A DNA stretch of 64,000 nucleotides from Aphelocoma coerulescens. Taxonomy: Eukaryota; Chordata; Aves; Passeriformes; Corvidae. The translations under genes and the position numbers were made by a program. Shown piece after piece: positions 12,401 to 25,600 of this stretch. The notes beneath the pieces are model-generated. The model was not told where the DNA came from, did not search any database, and was given only the letters and a program-made list of their open reading frames with translations. Within the stretch, counting starts at the first letter, position 1. The number at the start of each line of letters is the position of its first letter. The stretch covers positions 51,582,214 to 51,646,213 of the forward strand of contig NC_091017.1 in NCBI RefSeq assembly GCF_041296385.1, written 5' to 3'.

Positions 12401-15400
12401 GTGCACCCAAACAGTTTTGAGACAATTACATGGCGCTCTATTGTGTTCAAGTGCATTCGGCACCCACTGCTTTGCATGACATGACTGCATCATCACTGGA
12501 AAGACACTTCGGAAGAGTGCGGTAAGTCCATCTCACTTTGCCTGCAAACTGGACTGTCTTCCCATAAGAACAACCAAAACTCTCTTTCAGGAACTGAATT
12601 TCAACCCTTCTTCCATCACACTCCATCAACCCCACAACTACTGAGATAGCTGGTAGTGTAAAGAGGCATAAAAGCCTTAGTTTAACTACTGTGCCGTGCT
12701 AGCAGTAGACACAAGTGAAAAAGAATAGCTAACAGATTTTTTAACTCTATTAAGATCTCATTTTAAGATTTCACATCTCAACAGAAAAAGCAGTGAGAGT
12801 GTGGCTCACACCGTCTTGAGGGCACAAATGAGCTTAGACAACTCGGCAGCCAACGAGCAGAAGATGGGGAGCTACTGAGCAGGACAGCTCGATGCCAAGA
12901 GCAAGCAGGGAGCTGATGTGCCACCAGCTTCATCTGAATATTCAGCAAAGTAAGTTAAATGGTGACACCTTGTCCTGGCACATATCCTATCCTCTCCTGT
13001 AAAACAAACCCTGGCACACAGCACATGTCGTGTCACTTGCTTTTTTCCTTTTGGAGGAAGAGTGAAAAAATTCTGCACATTTGTGAGACATCTGCACTTA
13101 AAGCCACAATAGCAGGGCATGTAGATGACTCTGCCCTTCAAAAAATAAATCCTGGGGCATATTTTCATGGAGTGCTTTGTGCTCTGCCCTTGCTAGACCA
13201 TGGAGTCTTAAGACTACAGTCACAAGGATTAAGGCAGAAGCATTGAACAGACTGAAGGTATCCACCACACTAGTCAAAGATGAATTAAATTAAGATGAAT
13301 AAAACCTAGTGGAACCTGAGATGTCAAAGATTTAATAATGCTTCTAAAATTGCCTATGTGAATTTCCTGGCTGTTCATGGCATGGAGGAAATGCTTTTGA
13401 GGACCAGGGTGGTGTGTGTGAAACAGCAGTTCTCCCTGACAGAGAATTTGAGGAGGGAACTGTGTAAAAGTGGGATGCATTTGGAGATCTGTGGGGTGAG
13501 GTGGGAGGCAGCAAGAGCTGATGGAGGAGTGGTTGGGCAGCACACAGGGAAGTTGGCAGAGGAGACAGGCTCCTTTTCAGAAATAACTCTGAGGTGCAGG
13601 TCTTGGTGGGGCAAAGCAACCACTTTTTCCATGCACAGTGAGGGCTATGGAGAGGGTTTTAGCTTTAGGGGAGTTCCCCAGACTTCAGTCCCCTTTTGCC
13701 TCATACACCACTTCCTCTTGCAAATCTGGAAAGTGCTTGGCAGTGCCCTGTTGCCCCTCCTCCAGCTCATCTGGGAGAAGCCGAGTCAGCAGCCTTCCAT
13801 AAACCCTCCCTATCACCCTGCGTGCCCATGCACACCCCCCAGTGCAGCTCAACCTGCCCAGCTGGCTTCTGTGGTGGCTGGACCCTGTGCAGGATGCTCA
13901 GTCACTGGAGCCTGTCAGCTCCACAGCAGCAGCTGCAAATGCCACCATTAGCAAAGCAGACTGAATTCAGGAGCAAAGAGCCTGTTTTTCAAGGAGGTTA
14001 TTTGGCACTTAGTGGTTTGCCTCTCAGGTGACAATGTTGGTTATTGTATCAGGGACTGTGAATTAGCTAGCTTCAAACACAATGTTCATCTTACAAGTTA
14101 CAGATGAAACCAGAAAGGTGATCTGAAAGAAAGGCTCCTCAAAACGTAAAGGTCATGTCTTGATGGAGAAGTGGGTGTTTCTCTAGTGGTAGGAAATTAT
14201 TCTTCTGTGGAGTTTAAATTTTGTGAAACATCATGAAACACTGGGTTCAAGCTTCCCCTAGAAATTTATCCCTCTGGCTCTTTATTCAGGCCAAATCCAG
14301 GCTGATGGAGTGCCCATGTCAATCCATTTAGAGAGGGAGGATCACAGCAAACATCTCATGACAGCAGCTGACCTTACAAAAATGCCCCTTCACTGTGGCA
14401 GAGACTTGACATAGATCCTTGAACTTGCAAAACATCTGTCATTTTGAACGACTGCACTGGGACATGGCATCCCCAAGCCTTGTTCTTTATTTGCTCTTCA
14501 ACCTTAAATCAGTCTGTTCAGAAGAATTCAAGTGAATGTTTTGCAGTATTTATTTTCAAATGTTTGAGCTGGCTTGGGAAAAGCAGGATCTTTTCATCTC
14601 CACACTAGCCATTTCTCAATGGAAATAGAAGGGAGTTACTTTTAAGGTAAAAGAATAAACTGTTTTCAGCTGGTTAATAATGAAAAGAAATTACATTCAA
14701 GACTTTGCATTATCAAATCCTTCTATTAAAGCACAGAGAGGGAAAAGTAACAGAGCACAGCTCCAGGCTGGGATGGTGATATAGCATTATTCCTATTCCC
14801 CCTCTATTACAGCTCTTAAAATGATCTGCAGACTGCACCTCAAGACAGCTTAAGACAAAGGATCTCACAGAGCCAGAGATAAGCACCATGTTTTATCGCT
14901 GCAAACCCCTTTGGTCCCCTTGACTTAAATAGATGTAATCTAGACTGGGGGCCTAATGTTCATCAACCTTTTGATATCTTTCTGACTGTATAAAGGGACC
15001 ACAAATGCAGTGTAAGTATAATTTATACATACTATAACCTCACTTTTCATTGCCCCAGTGGAGACTTGCTAACTATGAGACTCAGGCCTAGAAAGCTCAC
15101 ATTAATTTGTGCATTTGTTGTTTCTTCAAAGTGTAAAATGGCTGTTGTATAGCTGAAAATACCAGTGGCTGCACTGTAGCTTCATAATGGGAGATAAATA
15201 AAGCATTCAGTGTTCAGAAAACACCTCAAGGGTCTGTCTTGGTGAATCTGCTGATCACCACAGCATCTGTCAAGCAAAGTCTTCTCAGAGAAGAAGCATC
15301 TGTGATTGAGACTTCTCATACATCTGACAGCTCAGGAGGTCATTCACACACTGCGGGATGGGGGGCTGGTGTAGAGTTAAGCTGGCCAGCTTTGGTCAAA

Positions 15401-17594
15401 ATCAGCTCTAAGAGGAGAGACAAGAGTGGGAAGAAAGAAGAATGGCCCCATTGTTATAGTCACGCCCATGCTGGGGCCAAGGCAGCAGGAAAGCTACTGA
15501 CACTTTTTTTGCCTCCCTCAAGATAACCTGGGATTCATTTGTTTTGATTTCCTCCACTGAGGAGCAATCATTGCCCTTGGGCTGCATGAACATCTGAGTC
15601 TGCACATCCAGGGGTTCAGTGGTAGGCAAAGGCAGGCGGTGACTGCTTACACTCCACAACAGGTGGTGCCCAGGGATCATGGCACTGGGTGATTTGGCGT
15701 CAGTAGAGTTAAGATGTATTTGCAGCCACTGTACCCAACCTGTGCTACCTGAAGCAGGGACGAGGAGGTCCATGATGAAAGGAGACCCAAGTGGCCAGCA
15801 CAGAATGAGGGAGCCTTCTGGGGTCTGATATCGCTCCCCTTAGAGCACCCATCTCACACTTCTTAGTCCTCTGCACCAGAAATGCTCTCAATTAAGTGGT
15901 TCTTAAAGGCATGCAGGCTAACTCTGCTGTTTAACAATAGTTAGTAGCAACACATAGATAACTTCTCTTTATCTTCTTAATCTCACATTAATCCAGGAAT
16001 GTGTGTTTACATTTAGGATTTCTAAGTATCATGCTTCTCATGTGTGCCTGATTCTTAATGACCTTCTGAATAATTCATTCTAAAAGCCTCTTTATTTTCT
16101 TCTCTACAGTTTAATTAACCTCTTGGTGCAGTTAGTGGGATTTTACCATAAAAGCATAATGCATTTTGCATTAGTGTGTAACTCATGCTGGAAGAATGTA
16201 AGTCCAGCCACTAAAGAGTTAATAGCAGATACTGACTTAATATCATTTTATTACAAATGATGAATAATAACAGGTAATTTTCTTTATATGCCTGAGCAGT
16301 GCCTTAGGATACCAAGGAAGGAATACTTATCCTGCCCAGCACCTTGCACTGAGGCAAAGGCAGTATCCTGCATTAGTTTTTGATGGAGTTCTCCCTACCC
16401 TTGCCAAAAGGCTGAAGAAGACTCCCAAATCTGTGCCTATCCTCTGCCAGAGCTTCAGGTGCTAAATGTTATGGGTGACGCAATTACAAGGTCAGGAGGA
16501 TCTTGACTGATACATGAGTTGCCAGGCAGTGCCATTTCGGGTTCCTAGCAATAGACCTCACTGACCATCTCAACCAAAGACTTGAAATTCAGCTGCAGAA
16601 AAGAGCTTTTCTCTTTTGGGCTGTAACTTGGCTGTGATTATCAAGAACTGTGATCTAAAGTTCCTTGTCCAAGGAGTTAGACCACTTTCTTCAATGAGAA
16701 TTCTTTTTTTACTTTGGAAATAAAAGTTGCTGTAATGTGGTAGTGGACAAGTCTTTACAAATGCCCATTTATGAAGTATCTTATTTCCAACTTGTTGTCT
16801 GTTCCAGGGTTTCTAACTGCTCTGTGACTGCCTGCAAACTCACCTGCCTAATTTCACCAAGTTTGGGGATATTATTCTCTCTCTTACAGAAGTTAGGAAA
16901 TGGTGATACAACAGTGAACAAAAAGAAATCAAATTGTCTCCTGTTATGTCATCTGGGTGGGGACGCCCAGAGAATCTTTGCTTGCTCATCCCCCCATGGT
17001 ACTTTACCTCCAAAGTCAGTTTTTCTGCAAAATGTCCCCTGTGTTCATACATGCTCTTAGCAGATACAGGGGAGCTCTTATCTGCAGCTACCTCAGCAGG
17101 AGAAGACCTTCCTGATGCCATTTATCCCATCTCTGGGCAAGTTTCTGTATCTCTTTCTTGGTAGAAAGTTGTACTTGACCAAGTCATGGTTGGGTACCTT
17201 TAGTGCAATAATTCACAGTGGACTAACTAAGCATCACTTTGGTCCTGTGGTGAGGGACGGCACGGGGGCACATCAGGCTGTGCTGGGCCAGAACCCAGAA
17301 GATGTGCAAGAGGTCACAAGAGCAAGGATCTGTGTTTTTTCCTTGGGCTTGTGAAAGATAACCAACATTAGAAAAATTGGCTAATGATTAAGCCCCAGCT
17401 GGTTTGGTCTGGACTAATTAAAGCTGAGTCTTTAGATGGAAAAAGTGACATTGGGTTTGAATCAGCTGTGCACCGTTTCAGGAAACAGATTCTGTCCTGG
17501 TGCTTTATTTTCCCCCTAAGTATTGCCTGGGTTCAGATAGTCAAAACACATAGTGGCAGTTATTCACTGTTAATTATTTGATCCTTTCTTAAGA
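12401..17594. other. Intergenic, no gene seen
   Basis: Contains the longest open frame in the window (13,358-13,951, plus, 197 codons). I reject it as a gene because its composition is unlike a conserved domain, opposing frames of similar quality cover the same bases, and no splice or repeat context supports it. The candidate conserved block at 15,900-16,290 lies here. Confidence 0.65.
15900..16290. promoter_or_regulatory. Candidate conserved non-coding block
   Basis: AT-rich, without repeats. It has AGATAA at 15,956-15,961 and TTATCT at 15,969-15,974 (convergent GATA motifs), TCATGTG (M-box type) at 16,038-16,044, TTAATTAA at 16,111-16,118, and further TTTGCATTA / TAATG motifs. The texture resembles vertebrate conserved non-coding elements. 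This is a judgement from base composition and motifs only. Confidence 0.25.
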
Positions 17595-17860
17595 TCCTCT
17601 TATGCAACCGCTTTGTTATGCAATAAACAGCAGCAGGTTGCCACACAGCCGGCGGGGTGTGAGGAAGCCGCCGTACCTTAGATAAGCGGCGGGGGTTGGC
17701 GGGCAGCAGCAGCAGGCCCCGGTGGGCAGGGGCGCTGGGTCGGGCTCAGGGGGCTCAGGGAGGGCAGCGCTTCCTATGCAGAAGCTGCACCAGCGCTTCG
17801 GCTTCCTGAGCATCTGCGGCTCACGGGACAGGCAGGCCCCACCACTTTCCCAGTAAGGGC
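17595..17860. promoter_or_regulatory. Isolated CpG-rich patch with GATA and TTATGCAA motifs
   Basis: Between about 17,640 and 17,860 I count roughly 16 CpG dinucleotides in GC-rich DNA, while the flanks are AT-rich and CpG-poor. AGATAAG, a perfect WGATAAR match, lies at 17,680-17,686. Two TTATGCAA (C/EBP- or PAR-bZIP-like) motifs lie at 17,600-17,607 and 17,616-17,623, 16 bp apart. It could be a downstream KIT regulatory element or the promoter or first exon of an unannotated non-coding transcript. I recognise no protein in the minus-strand frame that crosses it (17,616-18,002, proline- and cysteine-rich). Confidence 0.4.
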
Positions 17861-20550
17861 CGTTTGCTTCCTTTCCACCCAGACAAAAATACAACAAACC
17901 ACCTTCATTTTGCAATGGGGCTAAACTGAAACTGCCTGGTTCAGGGGGTTTCTCTTCTTCATCTCTTCTTGTGTACACATGTGTGTATGCACACAAATAC
18001 ACTCGAAAGAGTGCAGTGTAGCGGTGGGTCTCTCAGTGGTGGGATATAATTTTGAGAAGAGACACTCCAATTTCTACACTATTTTTCTCAATTTGAAACA
18101 TTTTGTAATTCTCTTTGCCAGGCATTTTAGACCTTTATTCTTTCCTCACTGCACAACACAGCTTTAATCAGAGTGGCAACCAATGCCTCCATGAGAGACG
18201 CAATACCTCTACATTATTTTGATCCCAAGGGCTTCTGAAGACATTTGAGTGATTTGCATCCTGGCTTTTTCTGAGCATGGATGAAAAGCCAACATTTTTG
18301 GAGTCTTTGATATTGCAGGCTGCAAAATGTCCCACATATGGACCACACAGACGCAGAAAGGGACAGAAATGGCACTCTAGTGGCTCCATTCCCTGTGATT
18401 TAAGGGAGCACACAGAAGGGATCACAGAAGCTGAAGCTAGGTTACCTTTGCTGCTCAGGCTCTCAGCACAGGGCTCTTTTACCTTGCCCTGGAAAGCAGC
18501 TGGCAGTAACACCCCAGTTGGAGATGGGAAAAGCCTGACTGCTTTCTGTCAGGTGCTCATTCCTGGCACATAAAGCCTAGTTTGCAGTGTATTTAAGGAG
18601 AAATTTGAGAGGTAGCTCTATCTGTGAAGCCCAATTTGGTCTCTGGGTACCAGCATCTGCCTTGCTCCTCACAGAAGACTGTGGCCAGCCCAGGCAGTCC
18701 TGCTGGGAACCACATGTTTCACGGGGGCCAGCAGGCAGCATCTTCAATAGTCCCTGGCACTTGCTCATCACGCTAATCTGCCCCAGCCTGAATTTGTTCT
18801 TCTCAGCCCCCTGCCCTTCACAGGAGACAGGAGAGCCTAGCAGGCTGGGGGATGCTTTTAGACATGGGCATTTGTCCAAATGTATAATTCCAGGGTTTAT
18901 GTTGTTAGGATACCTACATGTTTAAAAGGGCATTTTATTTTAATATATTTTAATACTTACCTAAATGCTTACAGCTCCTAAGAGTTCCCCAAAGACTAAA
19001 TTAAAATTTTTTTGCATTGTACATGAAGGTGATCATAGACTTCACAGAAGGGAATGTACTCGTGAGAATGTTATGATGAGCTGTCTCTTGGGGTGTCCTT
19101 TAAATAATTTTCGGTAAGACATTTTCTACTAATGCACATTAGTTCAAAAAACTGGTGTCCTGTACCTGGAGTTTCAAAATTAAGAAAGTATTCAAAGACT
19201 ATTTGCCTCTGAGAGTTTCAGAATGGTCCCAAGCAACAGTTCAGAGAAAAGAAACCAGAAATTTGTATTTTCAACATTTCATTTATTTTTAAAGTTTAAG
19301 GAGCTGCAAAATTTAAGGGATAAACTCATTGACTCAGAACCATTAAAAGCTGAACTAGGTATACAAAATATAGATGTTTTTAATTTTTTTCCCGTGTAAT
19401 GTCAAAACCAGCACAGTAATGAAGTAAACATTGTGCAGCCTGATTTTGCTTTTGTGTTGTAATAAGATACTATTCTTTTCCCCAACATCCTAGCATTAGA
19501 AACATATACCAAAAGTATTGCCTAAATTCCAGCCAATCTAGATTGCTTGCTGTTGTTCGTTCCAAAGCTTCTTTGTCAGTCAAGAAAGCTAGATTTCTGT
19601 GTCCTAGTAGATTTTGAATTTTATTATCAAAATTATTTGCACTGAATGAAAACACATAGGAAATGCAAATAGCTTGTGGGCTTTACAGATCAGTATGGAG
19701 GAAATTCAACATACAATCTGTCTGTCCAGCTGTAACTTGCTATGTGTTGAAACCTTTATATGCTAAACATATGGTATTCTGTTTAAGTCTCCTCATGCTA
19801 TGGATAGCACATCTTTGAAGGCATGACTTTAAAATGTTCCTTTGCTTGTGAGACCTACCAATGTGCAGCAGAACTCTTTGAGCTGATGGTCATCTAGTCT
19901 TTACCAGCAAATAAACTGGGGAGGGAAACAGGCTCAAGCACTGCATTAGGATGATTTACATGCTGCAGGGAAAAGCCCATAGCCCAATCAGGGACCGTTT
20001 TATAGAAAACCTCAAAAGCTGAGCAGAGCTGTTGTTTACGTACCGAAAGTGTGAATTTTCAAAGGAAAAAAGACACTCAGAAAGTTTCCATTGCTGAAAA
20101 GCAAGTTTTCCTTACTGATGCATGTGTGCCAGCATAAACACTGCCGTGTTGTGTATTTAGAGGTTTTCCAGATCACCTCAACATGAATCTGCTTGCTGAA
20201 TTTTCTAGCTGTAAATCAGCTTTCCAAAATCTGACTACCCCGTGCATCTCTTTATGGGATAGTGTTGCAATGTTACAAGAAATGTCATCTAAAGAGCAAT
20301 AGCGTAATCCTCCACCATAAATTATGTGAGTCAGTCTTCTGGAAAGCTGAATTGCCAAGGGCAAAACGTCACCTCTCTGTGTCTGTCAAACGGGGGTAAT
20401 AATAATACTTACCTATATCACAAGGGTACATTTAGGACTCATTACTCCTCTTTGTGCCAAGGATGAATTTATCCCATGGCGTTCAGTGCTGCCACCCATT
20501 AGTGGTAATTTGTATAACTAATTATTTTGATGTCTGCCTGCCAATGTTTT
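17861..20550. other. Intergenic, no gene seen
   Basis: No gene or repeat recognised. Composition is mixed, with slightly GC-richer DNA at 18,560-18,860. Confidence 0.7.
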
Positions 20551-20566
20551 CACACACACATACACA

Positions 20567-20608
<42 letters not shown>
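20551..20608. repeat. Compound (CA)n/(CT)n microsatellite
   Basis: CA repeat with one interruption at 20,551-20,568, followed directly by about 20 pure CT units at 20,569-20,608. It is long and pure enough to be length-polymorphic. Confidence 0.97.
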
Positions 20609-20610
<2 letters not shown>

Positions 20611-22202
20611 CAACTTCCTTCTAGAGGACCTTTTGGCATTAGCACAAGTTCTGAGCAGATCTTTCCCAGAGCTAGGTCTCACTCATGTTTTCTTTATCTT
20701 TAAAGCAGTCTTGACTGATGAGTCCCCAAGGAGTCTGGGCTATTTGTCCATAAGGCACAAGTATTTCCTGGTGACATTTTAGGATACACTTTCAGCCATC
20801 TTTAAGAAATGGAATTAGAGCAGGATCCAGACAGAACCTGCCCAATACCAGGTTGTGAACCTTTCTGTTCTAGCTGGTGACATTAGGTTATGGCGTGCAG
20901 CTCAATAAGAAGAATGTACTGCTCAGTCATGTCAGGGCTGAGGTAACACTCGCTTCCCCAAGTCAATTGGAAAACTAATTTCCATTCCCAAAAGTCATTT
21001 ACAAACTGACTGAAACTGTTAATGCTTAATGGATTAACCTCCCACAGCTTCAGCAGTATAAATGCCATCTTTGTAAGCTTGAGTGATTCATCCTGTCACA
21101 GGGTAAGCATCCAAAACAGGTGAAACAGTCTCTCTGTTGGCTGCAGAAATAAACTCAGATGGGAGCTTGGCTAGGATGCCTAACATTCAGACAGCCAAAA
21201 TTAACTGAAATTAATCCCACTTTGAGATGCTTTTGAAGGTGGGAATTAGTTTGTAAAGTCATGGCAGCCTAGAACATCAAAGGTCAGTGAGGACCTCTCT
21301 TGGGCTCTTCTCCCAGCTCTGAAAATGTTCTCTCTGTATCACGTGAAACTCTGGTGAAACTCTGGTGAAAAATGCCTGCCTGGTTATATATCTGAACGTG
21401 TAAATACGATGTCGTGTATATAGCACAGCACACTATACTGTTTGCATTCGTTAAATCCTTTTCCACTGGAAAATTGGCTCTCTGGCTTTGGATAGGCATG
21501 ACACATAGGAAGGATGTCTGTAATCACTTACACAAATGTCCACATCCTTCTGTTCTTCCTGCTCCCTCCTTACTGCCTCTCATGTCCAGCCAAACTGCAC
21601 CTTAAACTGGGAAATGACAAGCCATGAACTATTTTCAATCAGCTAGAATTACGTCTGGGTCTTGAGTATCATAAAAGCCAGAAAAACTGCATTTACTGAA
21701 ACCTTTTTCTCTGAAAATGTATTAATAATGTATGATCATACTTTGTAGATAATGCAGTAATTGCTTTCTTGATTATGTAGCCAAAATAATCATTTTCAGA
21801 GATGCTTGATTTTTGCCTGGTGACTGCATTTTGTAACATTTTCAGGGTAACAGATGCTCAGCTATTTGTTCTGTTCAAAAAACAGCCCTAAATTGAAAGT
21901 GAATTACTGTAAACCTTCCACAGATATCTAATTTTACTTTAAAAATACATGCAGCCTAAATAGTTTTATACTCTGGAGGGGGAAATCCACACACAAAGCC
22001 CATGTTCAAAGAACTCAGAACTCTGCAATTAGCATCACACCCTTCCAAACCAGACTAAATACGCAGAGAGCACCCATTCACACACACACACATGCAAAAA
22101 CATGTGCTGTCTTTCAAACCTGGTTTTTAAATGTTGATTCTGCTTCTATGCCCCAATGTAACAATATTTTATGTAAGTTTTTTAAAGTATGTGCCTATTT
22201 CA
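20609..22202. other. Intergenic, no gene seen
   Basis: Only a short tandem GTGAAACTCTG duplication near 21,343-21,370. No gene. Confidence 0.7.
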
Positions 22203-22288
22203 TTAAATAAAGATAAATAAATAAACAGATACATAAAGGAAAATAAATACATATAAGTAAATAAATAAATAAACGGTAATAAATAAAA
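22203..22288. repeat. TAAA-rich degenerate microsatellite
   Basis: About 85 bp of AAATAAATAAATA-type units with interruptions (GATA, CATA, GTAA), such as TAAATAAATAAATAAA near 22,258-22,273. Confidence 0.85.
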
Positions 22289-22494
22289 GTTGTGATCTTG
22301 GCTAGGCTCAAATGCGTTTGAAAACCTGTTTGGGTGGGTAATGCTTTGGAAAGTAACAGACTATGCAAAACCTGGCCTCCAAAACGGAACAAATCCAAAC
22401 ATACATTTAGGGATAAAAAAGTAGTAAAAAAAATACTAAAAGAGCAAAACTTATGAAGAAAATGAAACTTTGAACTGATTGTTTCCACCAACTT

Positions 22495-22620
22495 CATAGA
22501 CTCATGGAGTCATTTAGGTTGAAAAAGACCTTCAAGACATCTAGCCCACCCATTAAGCCAGCACTGCCAAGATCACCACTAAACCATGTCTCTAAGTGCC
22601 ACATCAAGTCTTCTTTGCCC
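22495..22620 (-). mobile_element. CR1 LINE fragment, short, minus orientation
   Basis: About 125 bp matching the reverse complement of a CR1 3' end: TCATAGACTCATGGAGTCAT, TTAGGTTGAAAAAGACCTTC, then ACTAAACCATGTCTCTAAGT. It is truncated after the AAGTGCC segment. Confidence 0.88.
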
Positions 22621-25600
22621 ATGATGGTAATTAGTAAGTGATCACTAAGCCTTTGTCTCAGCCTGTTGGGTTTTCCATCTTAATTGTTGCCCTTTGTCAG
22701 TACCAATATTACTAAGGCTTTGTGAAGGTCCCAGTTCACAGGTCTGTGCAGACCAGCTTTCTTACTAAGTATATAGGTATCCTTTTGCTATTCAAATTCA
22801 AGAGCAAAACTCTCTGCAGAAGGAGCTTTCCCACCTCTGGTGTGGTGCCATGCAGCAAGAGCATCAAGAAGACCATGCTGCAGGTGGGCAAAGCCCAAAC
22901 AGAGAGGGCACCCACTCTCATGCCGAGGAATAACATGGCTAGTGTGTCACCTGGTGAAGCTGAGCCTCCCACTGCAGGCATTGCTGCCCCAAGGAGGAAG
23001 CTGTTTGGAAATCAGATCTCACCATGGACTGTTGATTTTTTGATCGAATTCCGAAAACTCCTGCTCTTGGTTTTGTCATCTACTTTTTATTAAACAATAA
23101 AGTACTTTATTTTCCGCATAGATGTGGGCAAATTGTTTTCTAGCTGTCTTCTCCCTTGTTCAAGTACATTTTCACTATGTCCAGGCCTGAAGTAGGAGGC
23201 AATTTAGTGCTTGGGAAGAGAGCTGTGACCAGATGTAGCCAGCAGTGTAAATGGGCTCCCTGCTACTCAGTCCCACATATCAGATCCTCATTTAGGGTGC
23301 TGCAATTAGATGAAGTAATGTCTGGGACTAAAACAGGGAGAATGATCTTTTCTAGGGTTGGTTTTGTAAATAAGACATTGAAATGAATGCAAGGCAATGT
23401 CACACTGAAGAGGAAAATAGAAGAAAGAAGTGGCCAATCTGGTTAGTGATGGACTGCTTAAGATCTGCTTCTAAACAAGAACTTAGGCTGGAAAAAGAGA
23501 AGAAAACATCCCATAAGGTATGGCTGGTCATGGCATGCAGACTAAAGATAAGAGCATCAAAAAGACAATCTGTGCTCGGCAGGTGGAAGAGGTCAGTGCT
23601 CAGAAATGACTCTGTACATTTCGTATGGGAGGCAACAAGGAGAAGTCTCACCCCTGCTCCTGTGGGGATCTGTCCCAGCCTGGTGGCATTGTCTCCTCCT
23701 TGTGCTGCCTCTGCCCAGTCCACTGAGGACATGGAAAAGATTTCAATAAAAATGCTAAATACTGGGAGATAAGCTTAAATAAAAGAAAAAGTCGAGGCAA
23801 TCTACGTGGTCATTAACCACCTCATTTAAGGGGTAATTTTGCAGTCATTATCTATCTGATTTTGGATCTTAGAATACAACTAATATGGTTAAAAAATATT
23901 CCTTGAATGATCTGCCTCCAGCCACAGCCACAGGTTGCTGTTCCCTGAACAGGCAAATGCTGATGAGGGAGAAAACCAGGAGGCAAGAGCTATGACGCTT
24001 CTTCATTTTGGCTTGTTTTTCATACCATGCAGCACAAAATCCTACCTGCTCAAGCACCAGATGCTGATTTGTGTGGTGCCTAAGCATGAACTGAAACCTT
24101 CTTTAAACAAAACACAGTGGGAACTACCTCTATTTCAATAAGGCCCTTAATGGAATGGCACAAGCATCAGTATTAGACCTGGGCTTATTTAATATATTTC
24201 ATTATTCATGATGTAGAATTTTACAAAGGAGTAAATTAATTACAGCTGAAGAACAAATAAAACTGGAAGGTACGTACTATGTTGCTGCCAGTAGTTAAAC
24301 TATTTCTCTGGCAGGAAAATTTTTTCCTTCTAGCCAAAATTAGCTGTGCAATTACCCCAAATTGCTCTAGCTCCCTGTCCTGGGAGCAACTCCTCCAGGC
24401 AGTAAAGTTGGGTGCCATCAACCCCGTGGAGTGCCTCCCAAGGGAGCTGTATGTCTGATGGTGGTGCCTGTGCCAGACTGTCTCAGGAGCTTGTTCAGAT
24501 TGCGCGGACAAAATAGCACAGAATCCATGCCTTCCACACATTTAGCCTATCTACTTTTATCTTTTCTATACACTTCTTCCCACATACTTCTGTGGTAGGC
24601 ACTGAGGAGAAGAGCAGCTGCGCAAGGACTACAGGTGGGCGCTGGAAGGCACTGGTAAGGACGTAATGAAGAAGATGCTTTGGCAGGAGCTATCCTAGTA
24701 ACAGTGAGTATCTGCAGAAGCAAACAGTTAGTTTAGCAAGCTGCATCTGCAGGCACTTGGTAAAATAGCTCTCTTGACAGACTTCTCAAAAATAATCAGA
24801 TCTTTTTTCATGACAAAAGGCCTCTTGACAGCAAGACTAAAAATGCTGCACAAAGGATATGTGATAGAATAATGCAAATTCTAAAGTATTTCTTCTTCTT
24901 GTAAAGTCTCCATGGTTAGTCTGTCATGCATACTCATGTCATAATATGCATAATATGCATAAGTCATAATGCATAGACGTAGAGCTGGCTGTCATAGCAG
25001 CCCTGTACAGCCCACTTTCTACACTTGGGGTAAAATGCTAGCATCTATTTCGGAAGAATTATATTGAGTCTGTCTGCTTAGAAGTGATAGACTTTCTGAA
25101 GCTGTACAGATGTTCAGGAATGGTCTTTTCAAGTTCAGCATACACTTAGGAGAGAGGTTTTGGACATTATTAGAGAAAATGAACCGTATTCATATGGTGT
25201 TTACAAAATACACTTGGTTGTTATTTCCCATTGCAGCAGATGGTACCCAAAATAAGAAATGACCTGGAACCTCATTACCAACTGCATCAAGTCTGCACAA
25301 AACTGCTCAGGAAAGTAGGAAAATATTTGACTCATTTTCTCTTGAAGAAGGCTTTTCTTACTTTCAGGCTCATAAAAAGAAATTTAGTGGAAGAGATTGA
25401 TCACAAATATTCACCATGACACTGGGCAGGAGGGAAAATTAGAAGAAATATCCAGCCTTATGGTGCAGGGTACCAAGTATCAGTCACTGCTTTGGGTTAA
25501 GAAGATACATCCCCACAAGGAGGCAGCTATTCCTGAGGGGCAGGTGATGGGCTGCTTGTTTCCAACCTCCCCTGAAACAGTCCCCTGATGGGACTGTTGT

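Noticed and set aside
12251..12496. 81-codon minus-strand frame
   Set aside because: Its main part overlaps an antisense CR1 LINE fragment, so it is a transposon remnant.
13358..13951. Open frame of 197 codons on the plus strand, the longest in the window
   Set aside because: No recognisable domain, cysteine- and proline-rich composition typical of random GC-richer DNA, and three overlapping minus-strand frames of 85-91 codons in the same bases. No evidence of splicing or conservation.
17735..17755. CTCF-like CAGGGGCGCT in the CpG-rich patch
   Set aside because: At least two core positions differ from the CTCF consensus and the flanking CCA part is missing.
17616..18002. 128-codon minus-strand frame through the CpG-rich patch
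   Set aside because: Low-complexity Pro/Cys/Gly-rich translation expected from CpG-rich DNA and no known family. Kept only as a regulatory candidate.
20551..20608. Regular repeats that might suggest a CRISPR array
   Set aside because: A simple CA/CT microsatellite without spacers. The DNA is vertebrate.
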